This document shows, in pieces, positions 8,511 to 17,424 of a DNA stretch of 64,000 nt. Under the pieces are notes generated by a model. It searched no databases, was not told the DNA's origin, and saw only the letters and a list, made by a program, of their open reading frames with translations. Within the stretch, counting starts at the first letter, position 1. Each line of letters starts with the position of its first letter. The DNA is taken from NCBI GenBank assembly GCA_964524185.1, contig CAZGCI010000007.1, positions 1 through 64,000 of the forward strand, given 5' to 3'. The position numbers and the translations under genes were made by a program. The DNA comes from Thiohalocapsa sp964524185 (GTDB lineage Bacteria; Pseudomonadota; Gammaproteobacteria; Chromatiales; Chromatiaceae).

Positions 8511-10448
8511 TCAGGACGCGTCCGCCTCGTCGTCCGTGGCGGCGGCCTGTGCGTCTAGGTCGTCGTCCTTGGGCGGTGGGGCCCCTTCGATGGTCGACCT
8601 GACCTTGGGCCCTGTGGGGGTGAACTGCGCGAGCAGCAGTTGGCGGCGGATCTGGCCGAGGGAGTCCACCGTCAGGCCACCGGTTCCGCCCGGGAAGAAG
8701 GTGCCCGGGTTGGCGCCCATCACAGCGATGCGCGGCGCCAGCCGGTAGGCGTCGACGCCCATCGCATACAATCGCGCCAGGGGCCCGGTGACGTCGGGCA
8801 GACGATCCCGCAGGGCGTCCCTGGACAAGGCGTCGCTGCGCTCGGTGTCCAGAATCCAAGGGATGTCGACGAAGTAGAGCCCGGCGAGTGCCGCGTCTCG
8901 GCCCGGATCGATGTCGCCGTCGTAGACATGGGATGTGGAGACGACCGGCAGCCGGGTGCCATCCGCGCGCAGCGCCGTATATAAGGCTTGCGCATCCGTG
9001 GCGGTGGATACCATGAAGACGAAATCCGGTGTGCCGCCCGTCAGCAGCGCCGCGGCATCGGAGCCGTAGCCGCCGGGGCGGGAACGGTATGCCCGCTCCG
9101 CAACGACGCGCCCGCCCAGGCTGCGCCAGCGGTCGCGGAAGGCGTCGGCGAGCCGCTCGCCGAAGCCGTCGTCCGGATACAGCAGCGCAGCGCGCGTATA
9201 GCCGGCGTTCTTGGCGTAGTTGGCAACGTTGTCGGCCTCATCTTCCGGCGCCAGCGAGAATTGGTAGAGGTTATCGGTGGCACCGCCGCCGGCGCGGTTC
9301 AGCGCCAGGGTCGGCACCGGCAGGGATGAGCGGGCGGCGAGCTCTGCCACTGAGGAACGAATCAGTGGTCCGATGACGACATCGGCACCGGTGTCGACGC
9401 CGTCGTTGAAGCTGCTGCCAAAGCGCAAGTTTGGACGGTTGCCGCTGCGGTCCGCCTCGTAGGCGGCCTCGATGCCGTCTTTGACGGCATCGCCGGCAAC
9501 TCCGAAGCGCCCGCCGCGAGGCAGCACGACGGAGACATCAGTGCCCGGGGCGTAGCCGCCAGCGAGGGCAGTGAAATAGGCCGTGGGCAGGTCGGGCAAC
9601 GCCGGATGACCGCCGTTGCTGCGGCGCCAATCTCGGTAGGCGGCATCGAGCCTCGGACTTGGGGCGCCGTGCTCGCTGAGCAGATCAGCCAGCTCGGCCC
9701 AGCCCCGCATGCGTCCACGGCTTTCGCGCATGGCCGCGTCCAGGCCGCCGCCGAGGGTGGCCAACGTAAACAACAGCGACACTTGGTTGTCGAGGCGGGC
9801 GTCCGCGTTGCGGGTCAGCACCCGGTCGAGCTCATCCAGGCTCTCGGCGGCCCGCATGGGTTGGCCCGCCAGGCGCAACGATGCAGCCTCGATGCCGAGG
9901 TATTGGATCTTCAAGTCCGGCGGCAGCCGGCCCTTGTTGACCCGCCCGAGCGTTGCGAGCGCCTGCGACGCGCGACCCTGCTGCAGCGCCAGCTCCGCCT
10001 CCAACAGCAGGATCTGTTCACGCTGCGCCGCGGTGAGCTTGCCCTTGTCGATGGCCGCCAGCACACTGGTCGCCTCGGTGGTCTCGCCAGCGGCAAGCAG
10101 GGCACCGGCTGCATCCAGCGTGAGTTGCTCCCGCGCGGGCGAGGGCGCGTCTTCGGCGAGCTCCAGATAGGCTGCCGCCGCTGCGGCGGGATCCCCGGCC
10201 TGCGCACGCGCCCGAGCCTTTGCAAGCTCCGCCGCCGGCACGTCCGACAACACGCGCGATGCGTCTCTGACCGGGTCGATGGCGCAGCCGCCAGCCAAGC
10301 TTGCGACGACTGCGGCCATTACAAGCCAGCGCCACGGGCGCGGCTGGACGTGCGCGCCCGACTCCCGAAGGGTGTTGCGAAGGTTCCGGCGGAGAGCGCT
10401 GGGTGCTGTGGGCAGTGCGGTCGGTGCGGCGGGGGTGGTGCGGGCCAT
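8511..10448 (-). CDS. lpoA: LpoA/LppC-type lipoprotein, activator of penicillin-binding protein 1A
   Basis: Protein of 645 residues. After a long basic N terminus comes a lipoprotein signal with lipobox LAGGC. The N-terminal half is alanine-rich and helical (TPR-like). The C-terminal half is a periplasmic-binding-protein-like domain, with YLVRxG-type LppC features such as SVVLPRGGRFGVAGDAVKDG and YRLAPRIAVMGANPG. LpoA activates PBP1A from the outer membrane (established in E. coli). ATG10448 has GGAG seven bases upstream. The gene is divergent from rsmI, with starts only 58 bases apart, as in E. coli. Confidence 0.9.
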   Translation of the reverse strand: MARTTPAAPTALPTAPSALRRNLRNTLRESGAHVQPRPWRWLVMAAVVASLAGGCAIDPVRDASRVLSDVPAAELAKARARAQAGDPAAAAAAYLELAEDAPSPAREQLTLDAAGALLAAGETTEATSVLAAIDKGKLTAAQREQILLLEAELALQQGRASQALATLGRVNKGRLPPDLKIQYLGIEAASLRLAGQPMRAAESLDELDRVLTRNADARLDNQVSLLFTLATLGGGLDAAMRESRGRMRGWAELADLLSEHGAPSPRLDAAYRDWRRSNGGHPALPDLPTAYFTALAGGYAPGTDVSVVLPRGGRFGVAGDAVKDGIEAAYEADRSGNRPNLRFGSSFNDGVDTGADVVIGPLIRSSVAELAARSSLPVPTLALNRAGGGATDNLYQFSLAPEDEADNVANYAKNAGYTRAALLYPDDGFGERLADAFRDRWRSLGGRVVAERAYRSRPGGYGSDAAALLTGGTPDFVFMVSTATDAQALYTALRADGTRLPVVSTSHVYDGDIDPGRDAALAGLYFVDIPWILDTERSDALSRDALRDRLPDVTGPLARLYAMGVDAYRLAPRIAVMGANPGTFFPGGTGGLTVDSLGQIRRQLLLAQFTPTGPKVRSTIEGAPPPKDDDLDAQAAATDDEADAS

Positions 10449-10506
10449 GACCATCTCCGTTGGTGATTTGAAACGTATTGATTCGGAGCGAAAAGCAGGG
10501 GGGATC

Positions 10507-11367
10507 GTGCACGATAAGGCCGGCGTACTATACGTGGTGGCCACGCCCATCGGCAATCTGGGGGATATGACGGCGCGCGCCTGTAAGATATTGACTGACG
10601 TGGACCTTATTGCCTGCGAGGACACGCGCCACAGCCGCCCCTTGCTGAAGCATTTCGGCATCGACACACCGGTTGTCGCGTATCACGACCACAATGAGCG
10701 CACGCAGGCACCCAGGCTACTGGCGCGTCTCGCGAGCGGAACAGCCATCGCACTCATTAGCGACGCCGGGACACCGCTGGTGAGTGACCCGGGCTTCGAG
10801 CTAGTGCGTGGGGCGCGCAGTCAAGGCACGCGCGTCGTCCCGGTGCCAGGTCCGAGCGCTCCCATCTGCGCCCTGTCGGCGTCGGGTCTAGCCAGTGATC
10901 GTTTCTTGTTCCTCGGCTTTCCGCCCCGCGGTGAGACGGCGCGGCGGGCATGGATCGGTGCTATCGCCGCAGAGCCCGGTACCTTGATCCTGTTCGAGGC
11001 GGGTCGGCGCGCCGCAGCGACGCTGGCGGACCTCGCCGCCGTATTGGGGGCGCGGTCGGCGGTGTTGGCCCGCGAGCTCACCAAGCGCTTCGAGACCTTG
11101 CTTGAGGGTCCCTTACCCGAACTGGCCGAGCAGGTCGCCGCCGACCCCGAGCAACAGCTGGGGGAGATCGTCATCCTCGTCTCCGGGGCTTGCACCGATG
11201 CAGATGACGAGGCCGCGGCCGAGCAGCGACGGATTTTGGACATTCTGGCCACGGAGCTGCCGCTGAAACAGGCCGTGGCGCTCACCGCGCGCATCACGGG
11301 TGGCAACCGTAACCTGCTGTATCGTCGGGCGCTTGCGGCGCGCGACGGCGGCGCGGCCGGTACGTGA
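10507..11367 (+). CDS. rsmI: 16S rRNA (cytidine1402-2'-O)-methyltransferase RsmI
   Basis: Protein of 286 residues that methylates C1402 of 16S rRNA. The SAM-dependent tetrapyrrole-methylase fold is clear: LYVVATPIGNLGDMTARA, DVDLIACEDTRHSRPLL, ALISDAGTPLVSDPGFELV and VPVPGPSA. GTG10507 is chosen because AGGGGGG lies about four bases upstream and the length fits the family; an in-frame ATG at 10447 would overlap the divergent lpoA start. It is followed by rnpB after 51 bases. Confidence 0.95.
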   Translation: MHDKAGVLYVVATPIGNLGDMTARACKILTDVDLIACEDTRHSRPLLKHFGIDTPVVAYHDHNERTQAPRLLARLASGTAIALISDAGTPLVSDPGFELVRGARSQGTRVVPVPGPSAPICALSASGLASDRFLFLGFPPRGETARRAWIGAIAAEPGTLILFEAGRRAAATLADLAAVLGARSAVLARELTKRFETLLEGPLPELAEQVAADPEQQLGEIVILVSGACTDADDEAAAEQRRILDILATELPLKQAVALTARITGGNRNLLYRRALAARDGGAAGT

Positions 11368-11418
11368 GTGCGGTGCGCTGCGGGAGCTCTAGGTGTGAGT
11401 CGGTGTAAACTCCGGTTT

Positions 11419-11811
11419 GGGAGTCGGCTAGGCAGTCGCGCTTCCATGCCTGGCGCAGCCGGGGATGGGAGCGAGGAAAGTCCGGGCTCCGCAGGGCAGG
11501 GTGCCAGGTAACGCCTGGGGGGCGTGAGCCCACGGAAAGTGCCACAGAAAACAAACCGCCGAACCGGCTCTGGGTACCTGCCCAGGTCCGGTGGTAAGGG
11601 TGAAAAGGTGCGGTAAGAGCGCACCGCGCCGGTGGCAACACTCGGCGGCACGGTAAACCCCACCCGGAGCAAGACCAAATAGGGGAGCACGCGGTCCAAC
11701 CGCGGCCCGCGGCCCGCGGGTGCTCCCGGGTAGGTCGCAAGAGGCGTGCGGTGACGTGCGCCCTAGATGAATGACTGTCCACGACAGAACCCGGCTTATC
11801 GGCCGGCTCCC
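11419..11811 (+). ncRNA. rnpB: RNase P RNA, bacterial type A
   Basis: The catalytic RNA of RNase P. The conserved core blocks are present in order: GAGGAAAGTCCGGGCTCC near 11473, GCAGGGTGCCAGGTAACGCC near 11495, GGTGCGGTAAGAGCGCACCG near 11606, CGGTAAACCCCACCCGGAGC near 11652, and the 3' block around AATGACTGTCCACGACAGAA followed by CCCGGCTTATCGG. The ends GGGAGTCGGC and GCCGGCTCCC pair to form P1, which fixes the boundaries to within a few bases. The P12 region GCGGCCCGCGGCCCGCGGG is GC-rich. The position after rsmI and before mraZ is typical for gammaproteobacteria. Confidence 0.97.
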
Positions 11812-12164
11812 ACCTTCATGTTCCCGCTGGGCCAGTGGTTGAGTCGCCACGCAGCGTCTAAACCCCTGTTTCGGCTCGCCACCTTGGGCTCGCCACCGTT
11901 GCCGGGATGAGCCTCCGTTGGACTCCTCAACAGCAGTGCCGCCCCGGCGGTGCTGCGGCTCAGGATCCGCTTCCCCACTTTTCCCCCCAATAGCGCCTGC
12001 GAGGCCGCTCTGGCTGCCAGCCAGCGGCTTAGGGCGATCTTAGCTCTGGCTTTAAGTTCAGAGACCAGAGCCCTGATAACGATCCATATTACGACTTTAA
12101 GTATTAGCTTGCGCTTATCTAGTTAAGTTTCTGACCACGCGAGAAAAAAGAGGCCCCCAAGGCC
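11812..12164. other. Intergenic region between rnpB and the dcw promoter
   Basis: About 350 bases without a credible gene. The right half (about 12040-12135) is clearly AT-richer than its surroundings. It holds an inverted repeat GCTCTGG (12043-12049) / CCAGAGC (12065-12071) and two direct copies of CTTTAAGT (12050 and 12095). These could be upstream promoter or regulator sites for the division cluster. No specific regulator can be named from the sequence. Confidence 0.45.
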
Positions 12165-12193
12165 TTGACCGCGGGATAGGGCTCTCCTAAACT
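12165..12193 (+). promoter_or_regulatory. Probable sigma-70 promoter of the dcw cluster
   Basis: TTGACC at 12165-12170 (five of six -35 bases) and TAAACT at 12188-12193 (four of six -10 bases) are separated by exactly 17 bases. The predicted start site near 12200 lies just before the MraZ repeat array, the same arrangement as the E. coli mraZ promoter. Confidence 0.7.
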
Positions 12194-12203
12194 GACGCCC
12201 AGG

Positions 12204-12228
12204 TGGGGAGAAGTGGGGAGTTCTGGAG
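12204..12228 (+). promoter_or_regulatory. MraZ operator: three 10-bp-spaced TGGGG-type repeats
   Basis: TGGGG at 12204, TGGGG at 12214 and a weaker TGGAG at 12224 form direct repeats with a 10-base period. MraZ is known to bind TGGGN repeats separated by five bases upstream of its own gene. The array lies between the predicted start site and the mraZ start codon, so it fits autoregulation of the cluster by MraZ. Confidence 0.8.
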
Positions 12229-12268
12229 AAATTTAGGGGGCAGCTGCGCATCCGTCGCAAACGAGGCC

Positions 12269-12724
12269 ATGAGGTTCTACGGGACATTCTTTCTGAGCCT
12301 CGACGTCAAGGGGCGCATCGCGATACCAGCGACGGAGCGGGCCAAGCTCGAAGAGTTCTGTTGCTCGCGCATCGTCGTCACAGCGGATCTCGCCGACCGC
12401 CTCCTGGTGTACCCGGAGCCCTACTTCGACGAACTCGCAGATCGCTTGAATCAGCTGCCGAGCCTCAAGCCCACCACCGAGGCCCTACAGCGCACGCTGC
12501 TGGGCTACGCGAGTCACGCCAAGCTCGATGCCCAGGGCCGGGTGCTGCTGACGCCGGCGCAGCGGGCGCTTGCTGAGCTGGAGAAGGAGGCGGTTCTCAT
12601 CGGCGTTGGCAACCGCTACCAGCTCTGGCGCAAGGACGCCTGGGCGGCACAGCAGAAGCGCGACCGCGAGCTTGCCGCTGCGGCGTTGGCCGAGGAGCCA
12701 GAGCTGTCCGATTTCCGGCTTTAG
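12269..12724 (+). CDS. mraZ: Transcriptional regulator MraZ
   Basis: Protein of 151 residues with two AbrB-like SpoVT/MraZ domains. The first has FLSLDVKGRIAIPA with the DxKGR motif (about residues 9-22). The second has HAKLDAQGRVLLTPA. MraZ forms a ring and represses the dcw operon by binding TGGG repeats, which are found just upstream. ATG12269 begins at the conserved M-x-FxG motif; the frame is open further upstream, but that part is the operator. First gene of the cluster. Confidence 0.96.
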   Translation: MRFYGTFFLSLDVKGRIAIPATERAKLEEFCCSRIVVTADLADRLLVYPEPYFDELADRLNQLPSLKPTTEALQRTLLGYASHAKLDAQGRVLLTPAQRALAELEKEAVLIGVGNRYQLWRKDAWAAQQKRDRELAAAALAEEPELSDFRL

Positions 12725-12817
12725 TGCTTGGCGCTCGGACGCACGCAGACAGAACGACAGCGGCCGCCGCCCGCGGGGGTGGGCGGCGGCCGGCAGCAAC
12801 CGATCCGATAACAACGC

Positions 12818-13750
12818 ATGGACCAGCGAGAACATAAACCGGTCCTGTTGGGGGAAAGCATGCAGGCCTTGGGGGTAACTGCGGATGGCGTCTACATCGA
12901 CGCCACCTTCGGTCGCGGCGGTCACACGCGCGCCATTCTGGCGCGCCTGGGGCCCGCTGGACGTCTGCTCGCGGCGGATCGCGATCCCGATGCCGTGGCA
13001 TTCGGCGCGGGGCTTGCCGCCGCCGAGCCACGCCTGACGCTGCGGCGCGCCGCTTTTCGCGAGCTGCCGGGCTGGGTCGAGCAGGCCGGCCTCCGCGGGC
13101 GTATCAGCGGTTTGCTCGCCGATCTGGGCGTCTCCTCGCCGCAGCTGGATCGTCCCGAGCGGGGATTCTCATTCAGCGCCGATGGCCCCCTCGACATGCG
13201 CATGGATCCGGACGCTGGCCCGAGTGCCGCCGATTGGCTTGCCACTGCAGAGGAGCGCGATATCGTCCGGGTGCTGAAGGACTATGGCGAAGAACGCTTC
13301 GCAAAGCGCGTTGCGCGCGCCATCTGCACCCGTCGCGGCACGCTGCCCATTACCACCACCCGCGAGCTGGCGCAGCTCTGCGAGGGCGCCGTCCCCACCC
13401 GTGAGCGCGGTAAGCATCCCGCCACGCGAACCTTCCAGGCCCTGCGCATCCAGATCAATGGCGAGCTCGACGAGCTGCGCGCTCTGCTCGCAGGCGCCAT
13501 CGACATGCTCGCCGTCGGCGGGCGCTTGGTGGTGATCAGCTTCCACTCCCTCGAAGACCGCATCGTCAAACGCTTCATCCGCGATGAGTCGCGCGGTGCG
13601 GCGCTGCCGAAGGGGCTGCCCGTCACCGACGATCAAGTGCAGCGGCGTCTGAAGCCGATTGGCGGTGCTGTGCGTCCCGCGCTGGATGAAGTGGGGGCCA
13701 ATCCGAGGGCGCGCAGCGCCGTGTTGCGTGCCGCGGAGCGCCTCGCATGA
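12818..13750 (+). CDS. rsmH: 16S rRNA (cytosine1402-N4)-methyltransferase RsmH (MraW)
   Basis: Protein of 310 residues that methylates N4 of C1402, the same nucleotide modified by RsmI encoded 2 kb upstream. The motifs are HKPVLLGESMQAL, YIDATFGRGGHTRAIL (SAM binding), DLGVSSPQLDRPERGFSF, GPLDMRMD, TRTFQALRIQIN and ISFHSLEDRIVKRF. It follows mraZ by 93 bases; its stop overlaps ftsL (ATGA at 13747). Confidence 0.97.
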   Translation: MDQREHKPVLLGESMQALGVTADGVYIDATFGRGGHTRAILARLGPAGRLLAADRDPDAVAFGAGLAAAEPRLTLRRAAFRELPGWVEQAGLRGRISGLLADLGVSSPQLDRPERGFSFSADGPLDMRMDPDAGPSAADWLATAEERDIVRVLKDYGEERFAKRVARAICTRRGTLPITTTRELAQLCEGAVPTRERGKHPATRTFQALRIQINGELDELRALLAGAIDMLAVGGRLVVISFHSLEDRIVKRFIRDESRGAALPKGLPVTDDQVQRRLKPIGGAVRPALDEVGANPRARSAVLRAAERLA

Positions 13751-14070
13751 CTGACCGACCAGACGCCGGTGTCGATCGTGTCGGCCTGGTTGTGGCTGCC
13801 GGGCTCGTTGCCGCCGTATTGGCATCGGGCGTCGCGGTGATCCACGTGAAGTATCTGACGCGCGAGGAATTCAGCGCCCTCCAGCACGTCCGCACGGACC
13901 GTGATGCCCTCGACGTCGAGTGGGGTCGCCTGCAGATCCAAGAAGCCGCGCTGACGACCCACATGCGCATCGAGGACAACGCCCGCAGCGCCCTCGACAT
14001 GATCATGCCCACGGGCGGTGAAGTGCGAGTATTGGAAGTAACCGCGCTGGGGGGGCAAGATGCGCGTTGA
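13747..14070 (+). CDS. ftsL: Cell division protein FtsL
   Basis: Small bitopic protein of 107 residues. A short cytoplasmic N terminus is followed by one membrane segment at about residues 11-33 and a periplasmic coiled-coil-like region with EEFSALQHVRTDRDALDVEW, matching the FtsL pattern (LQxxRDxLxxEWGRLQLE in relatives). FtsL joins FtsB and FtsQ in the septal complex. It overlaps rsmH by 4 bases and ftsI by 11 bases. Confidence 0.9.
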   Translation: MTDRPDAGVDRVGLVVAAGLVAAVLASGVAVIHVKYLTREEFSALQHVRTDRDALDVEWGRLQIQEAALTTHMRIEDNARSALDMIMPTGGEVRVLEVTALGGQDAR

Positions 14071-15850
14071 GCCAAGCCGGAGCCGTGAGCGCATGAAGGC
14101 ACGCCTGCGCCGCGCCGAGCTTGCGCGTCGTCGCCCGCCAAACTTTGCGGCGCGCCGCGCCGTGCTGGGTCTCATGCTGGTGTTTGCTTGCCTGTCCGCG
14201 GTGGGGGCGGCCTTCCATCGCCAGGTGCTGGAGCATGAGTTCTTGCGCGATGAGGGCGAGAAGCGGTTCCTGCGGGTGCGCGAGATTCCCGCGCGTCGCG
14301 GCATGGTGATGGATCGCAACGGCAAACCGCTCGCCGTCAGCACCTCCATGTCCACCATCTGGGCCGATCCGCGGCAGCTTGCGGAGCACCGCGAGGTGCT
14401 GCCGGAGTTGGCCACCGCCCTGGAAGTGCCGGCGACGGATCTCTCGGCGCGTCTCGACGCCTATCTCGAGCGGGGCCGACGGTTCATGTACCTGCGCCGC
14501 CGCGTGGAGCCCCATTGTGCCGATGCAGTGCGTGAGGTCATCGATCACCACCGGCTAACGGGCATCGGGCTGGATGCCGAATACCGTCGGTTCTATCCAG
14601 GCGGCGAGATGTTTGGTCAGGTGGTCGGTTTCACCAACGTCGACGACATCGGGCAGGAGGGGATCGAGCTCGCCTTCGAGGACCGGCTGCGGGCAGTGCC
14701 CGGCAAGCGCCGCGTCATCCAAGACGGGCGTGGGCGCGTGGTGGAAGAGGTCGAGCAAGTCCAGCCGCCCGCGCACGGTGAGGACGTGATCCTGAGCCTC
14801 GATCGACGCCTGCAGTTCCTGGCGTACCGGGAACTCAAGCGCGCGGTGGCGGAGCATCGCGCCCAGTCCGGCACCGCCGTGCTGTTGGACATCACGACCG
14901 GCGAGGTGTTGGCGATGGTGAATCAGCCAGCCTTCAACCCCAACGCCGCGCGCAGCGAGCCGGTGGAGAACCGCCGCAACCGTGCACTGACAGACGTCTT
15001 CGAGCCCGGCTCCACCGTGAAGCCGATGGTGGTGGCCGCCGCGTTGGAGGCGGGCATCATCAACCCGCGGACGCCGGTGAACACGGCGCCCGGCGTGCTG
15101 CAGGTCGGCCGTAACCAGGTCAAAGACATCCGCAACTACGGGCAGCTCAACGCGACGAGCATCGTGACGAAATCAAGCAACGTCGGCGTCGTGAAAATCG
15201 CCCACAGCATGAACCGTTCGGTGCTCTGGGACACCTATGGCGGACTCGGGTTTGGGCGCATCACCGGTGTCGAGTTCCCGGGGGAGCGCACCGGCTTCCT
15301 GCCTCACCATGAACGCTGGTCCCGTTTTGAGCACGCCACGCTGGCGTTTGGCTACGGCCTGAACGTGACGTCCCTTCAGCTCGCGCAAGCCTATGCGGTC
15401 ATCGCAAACGACGGCGTGCGTCTGCCCGTCTCCCTGCAGCGGCGTTCGGCTCTACCGGAGGGTGAGCGGGTGTTCTCAGCCGATACCGCTCGCGCGGTGC
15501 GCGCCATGATGGAGACCGTCGTCTCCGATCAGGGCACCGCGCGGCGCGCCAAGGTCCCAGGCTATCGGGTCGGCGGCAAGACGGGTACCGCGAAAAAGGC
15601 CACCGCCCGGGGGTATGCCGCCGGCAAGTATCAATCCGTGTTTGCCGGGATGGCGCCCATCTCGCAGCCGCGCTTCGTCATGGTTGTCATGGTGGACGAG
15701 CCCCGTGGGGAGTCATTTTACGGCGGCATCGTTGCTGCCCCCACCTTCGCCAAGGTCATGCAAGCGGCGCTGCGGCTCTATAACGTGCCGCCCGATGACC
15801 CACAGGCAGAGCTATTGCTGGCCGGGCTCAAGGGGCAGGTCAAGCGATGA
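14060..15850 (+). CDS. ftsI: Peptidoglycan D,D-transpeptidase FtsI (PBP3)
   Basis: Septal class B penicillin-binding protein of 596 residues. One membrane anchor lies near residues 34-52. The PBP dimerisation domain starts at PARRGMVMDRNGKPLAVS. The transpeptidase domain has the catalytic serine near residue 318 in EPGSTVKPMV, the second motif KSSNVGV (SxN) near 370, and GGKTGTAKK (KTG) near 507. All active-site motifs are intact. It overlaps ftsL by 11 bases and murE by 4 bases (ATGA at 15847). Confidence 0.97.
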   Translation: MRVEPSRSRERMKARLRRAELARRRPPNFAARRAVLGLMLVFACLSAVGAAFHRQVLEHEFLRDEGEKRFLRVREIPARRGMVMDRNGKPLAVSTSMSTIWADPRQLAEHREVLPELATALEVPATDLSARLDAYLERGRRFMYLRRRVEPHCADAVREVIDHHRLTGIGLDAEYRRFYPGGEMFGQVVGFTNVDDIGQEGIELAFEDRLRAVPGKRRVIQDGRGRVVEEVEQVQPPAHGEDVILSLDRRLQFLAYRELKRAVAEHRAQSGTAVLLDITTGEVLAMVNQPAFNPNAARSEPVENRRNRALTDVFEPGSTVKPMVVAAALEAGIINPRTPVNTAPGVLQVGRNQVKDIRNYGQLNATSIVTKSSNVGVVKIAHSMNRSVLWDTYGGLGFGRITGVEFPGERTGFLPHHERWSRFEHATLAFGYGLNVTSLQLAQAYAVIANDGVRLPVSLQRRSALPEGERVFSADTARAVRAMMETVVSDQGTARRAKVPGYRVGGKTGTAKKATARGYAAGKYQSVFAGMAPISQPRFVMVVMVDEPRGESFYGGIVAAPTFAKVMQAALRLYNVPPDDPQAELLLAGLKGQVKR

Positions 15851-17424
15851 GCGTTCCGGGGTCTGTGCGCTGCGCGGCAACTGCGCCGAACTGGCCGCTG
15901 GCGGACTTGCTGGCGGGCTTTGCGGTGCTGCCGTTCGAGTCGGGTCCGCGCGTGCGGGATCTGACCATCAATAGTCAACGCGCCGCGCCGGGTTGTTTGT
16001 TCCTCGCCTGCGGCGGGCGTCGCACGCATGGGCTCGCTCATGCCGAGGAGGCGGCCGAGCGCGGCTGTGTCGCCATCGCCGCAGAGCCCGTTGCGGACTG
16101 GGGCGAGGCAGACTTCGCGCGCCTCGCCGGGGACCTATCGCTGCCGGTGATCCCGGTGCCGAACCTCGGAAAGCGCGCCGCAGAGATTGCGGCGCGCTTC
16201 TTTGGGCACCCCAGTGAAGCACTCGAGGTCTTCGGCATCACGGGGACTGCGGGCAAGACTTCCGCCACTCACTACCTGGCTCAGGCGCTCGCTGCGGCTG
16301 CGCCTCAGGCGGCGCTGCGTTGCGCCGTCATCGGGTCCCTGGGGCACGGCTTCCCGGAGGATGGACTCCCCGCTAGCGACGGCCTGAGCCCGTCCGACGC
16401 GGTGGCCCTGCAGCGCCAGCTTGCGCTATTGCAGGCGGGTGGTGCCGAGGGCGTTGCGTTAGAGGTCTCCGCCCATGCCCTCGCTCAGCGTCACATCGGC
16501 CCCGTTCGGCTGAGCCATGCGGTTTTCACTAACCAGGGCCGCGATCCCCTGGACGACTACGACGAACTGTCCGCCTACAAGGCCGCCAAGCGCCGCCTGT
16601 TGCAGACGGCGGGGCTGCGCTGGGCGGTGCTGAACGCCGATGACCCCGCCAGTGCGGACCTGGCCGCGGCACTCGAGTCCGACGTTCGCGTCGCCCGCTA
16701 TGGCCAGGAGGCGGTGGTGGCCGACATGGGCGCCGACCTCTGGGTGTGGGCGCACGCGGTCACGCCCATCGCTGACGGGCTGCGCGTGCAGGTGCAGACC
16801 AGCGTTGGGGCTGGCGACTTTACGGCTCGCGTCATCGGTCGCGCGCAGGTCGCAAATCTACTGGCGGTGCTCGCGGTTCTGCTGAGCCGAGGCGAGCCGT
16901 TGCCCGCAGCGCTCGCTCGGCTCGCAGCCGTGCAGCCTCTGCCCGGGCGTATGGAGCCCTTCGGCCGCTCCGGCAGCCCATTGGTGGTGGTCGACAATGC
17001 CCGTGCCCCGGCGGCGCTGGAGCGAGCCTTGACGCAGCTGCGCGCACATTGCCGCGGGCGGCTGATGGTGGTGTTCGGCTGCGGTGGCGGCGGCGATGCG
17101 CGCAAGCGCGCGGCCATGGGCGCGCTGGCGGAACGGCTCGCCGACGTCGTCATCGTCACCGAAGACAATCCCCGCTTCGACGATGCCGAACGCATCAATG
17201 CGCAGATCTTGGCCGGCATGCGACATCCGGAGAACGCCATCGTTGAGCACCAGCGCGCGCTTGCCATCCGCGCCGCGCTGGCCCGGGCTGGTTGTGCCGA
17301 CGCTGTGCTGGTGGCGGGCAAGGGGAGCGAAACCGTCCAGGACATGGGGGAGCTCAAGGTGCAGTTCAGTGATCGTGCCCAAGTCGTGCAGGCACTAAGC
17401 GAGTGGGAGGGACAGCGGGGATGA
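15847..17424 (+). CDS. murE: MurE-like Mur ligase, divergent at key motifs, possibly inactive
   Basis: Position and length (525 residues) are those of MurE, which adds the third stem-peptide residue to UDP-MurNAc-L-Ala-D-Glu. The whole fold can be followed: ACGGRRTHGLAHAEEAAERG, the P-loop GITGTAGKTSATHY, NADDPAS, LPGRMEPF, FGCGGGGDARKRAAMG and DNPRFDDAERI. However, several nearly invariant sites are changed: GTNGKT is GTAGKT, DSR is NSQ, EVSSHAL is EVSAHAL, RDHLDYH is RDPLDDY, DYAHTPDAL is DNARAPAAL, and GKGHE is GKGSE. The P-loop lysine, the AAK lysine that is carbamylated in MurE, and DNPR remain. The frame has no stop or shift. It may be a pseudoenzyme, a decaying copy, or an odd active variant. 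Confidence 0.82.
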   Translation: MSVPGSVRCAATAPNWPLADLLAGFAVLPFESGPRVRDLTINSQRAAPGCLFLACGGRRTHGLAHAEEAAERGCVAIAAEPVADWGEADFARLAGDLSLPVIPVPNLGKRAAEIAARFFGHPSEALEVFGITGTAGKTSATHYLAQALAAAAPQAALRCAVIGSLGHGFPEDGLPASDGLSPSDAVALQRQLALLQAGGAEGVALEVSAHALAQRHIGPVRLSHAVFTNQGRDPLDDYDELSAYKAAKRRLLQTAGLRWAVLNADDPASADLAAALESDVRVARYGQEAVVADMGADLWVWAHAVTPIADGLRVQVQTSVGAGDFTARVIGRAQVANLLAVLAVLLSRGEPLPAALARLAAVQPLPGRMEPFGRSGSPLVVVDNARAPAALERALTQLRAHCRGRLMVVFGCGGGGDARKRAAMGALAERLADVVIVTEDNPRFDDAERINAQILAGMRHPENAIVEHQRALAIRAALARAGCADAVLVAGKGSETVQDMGELKVQFSDRAQVVQALSEWEGQRG

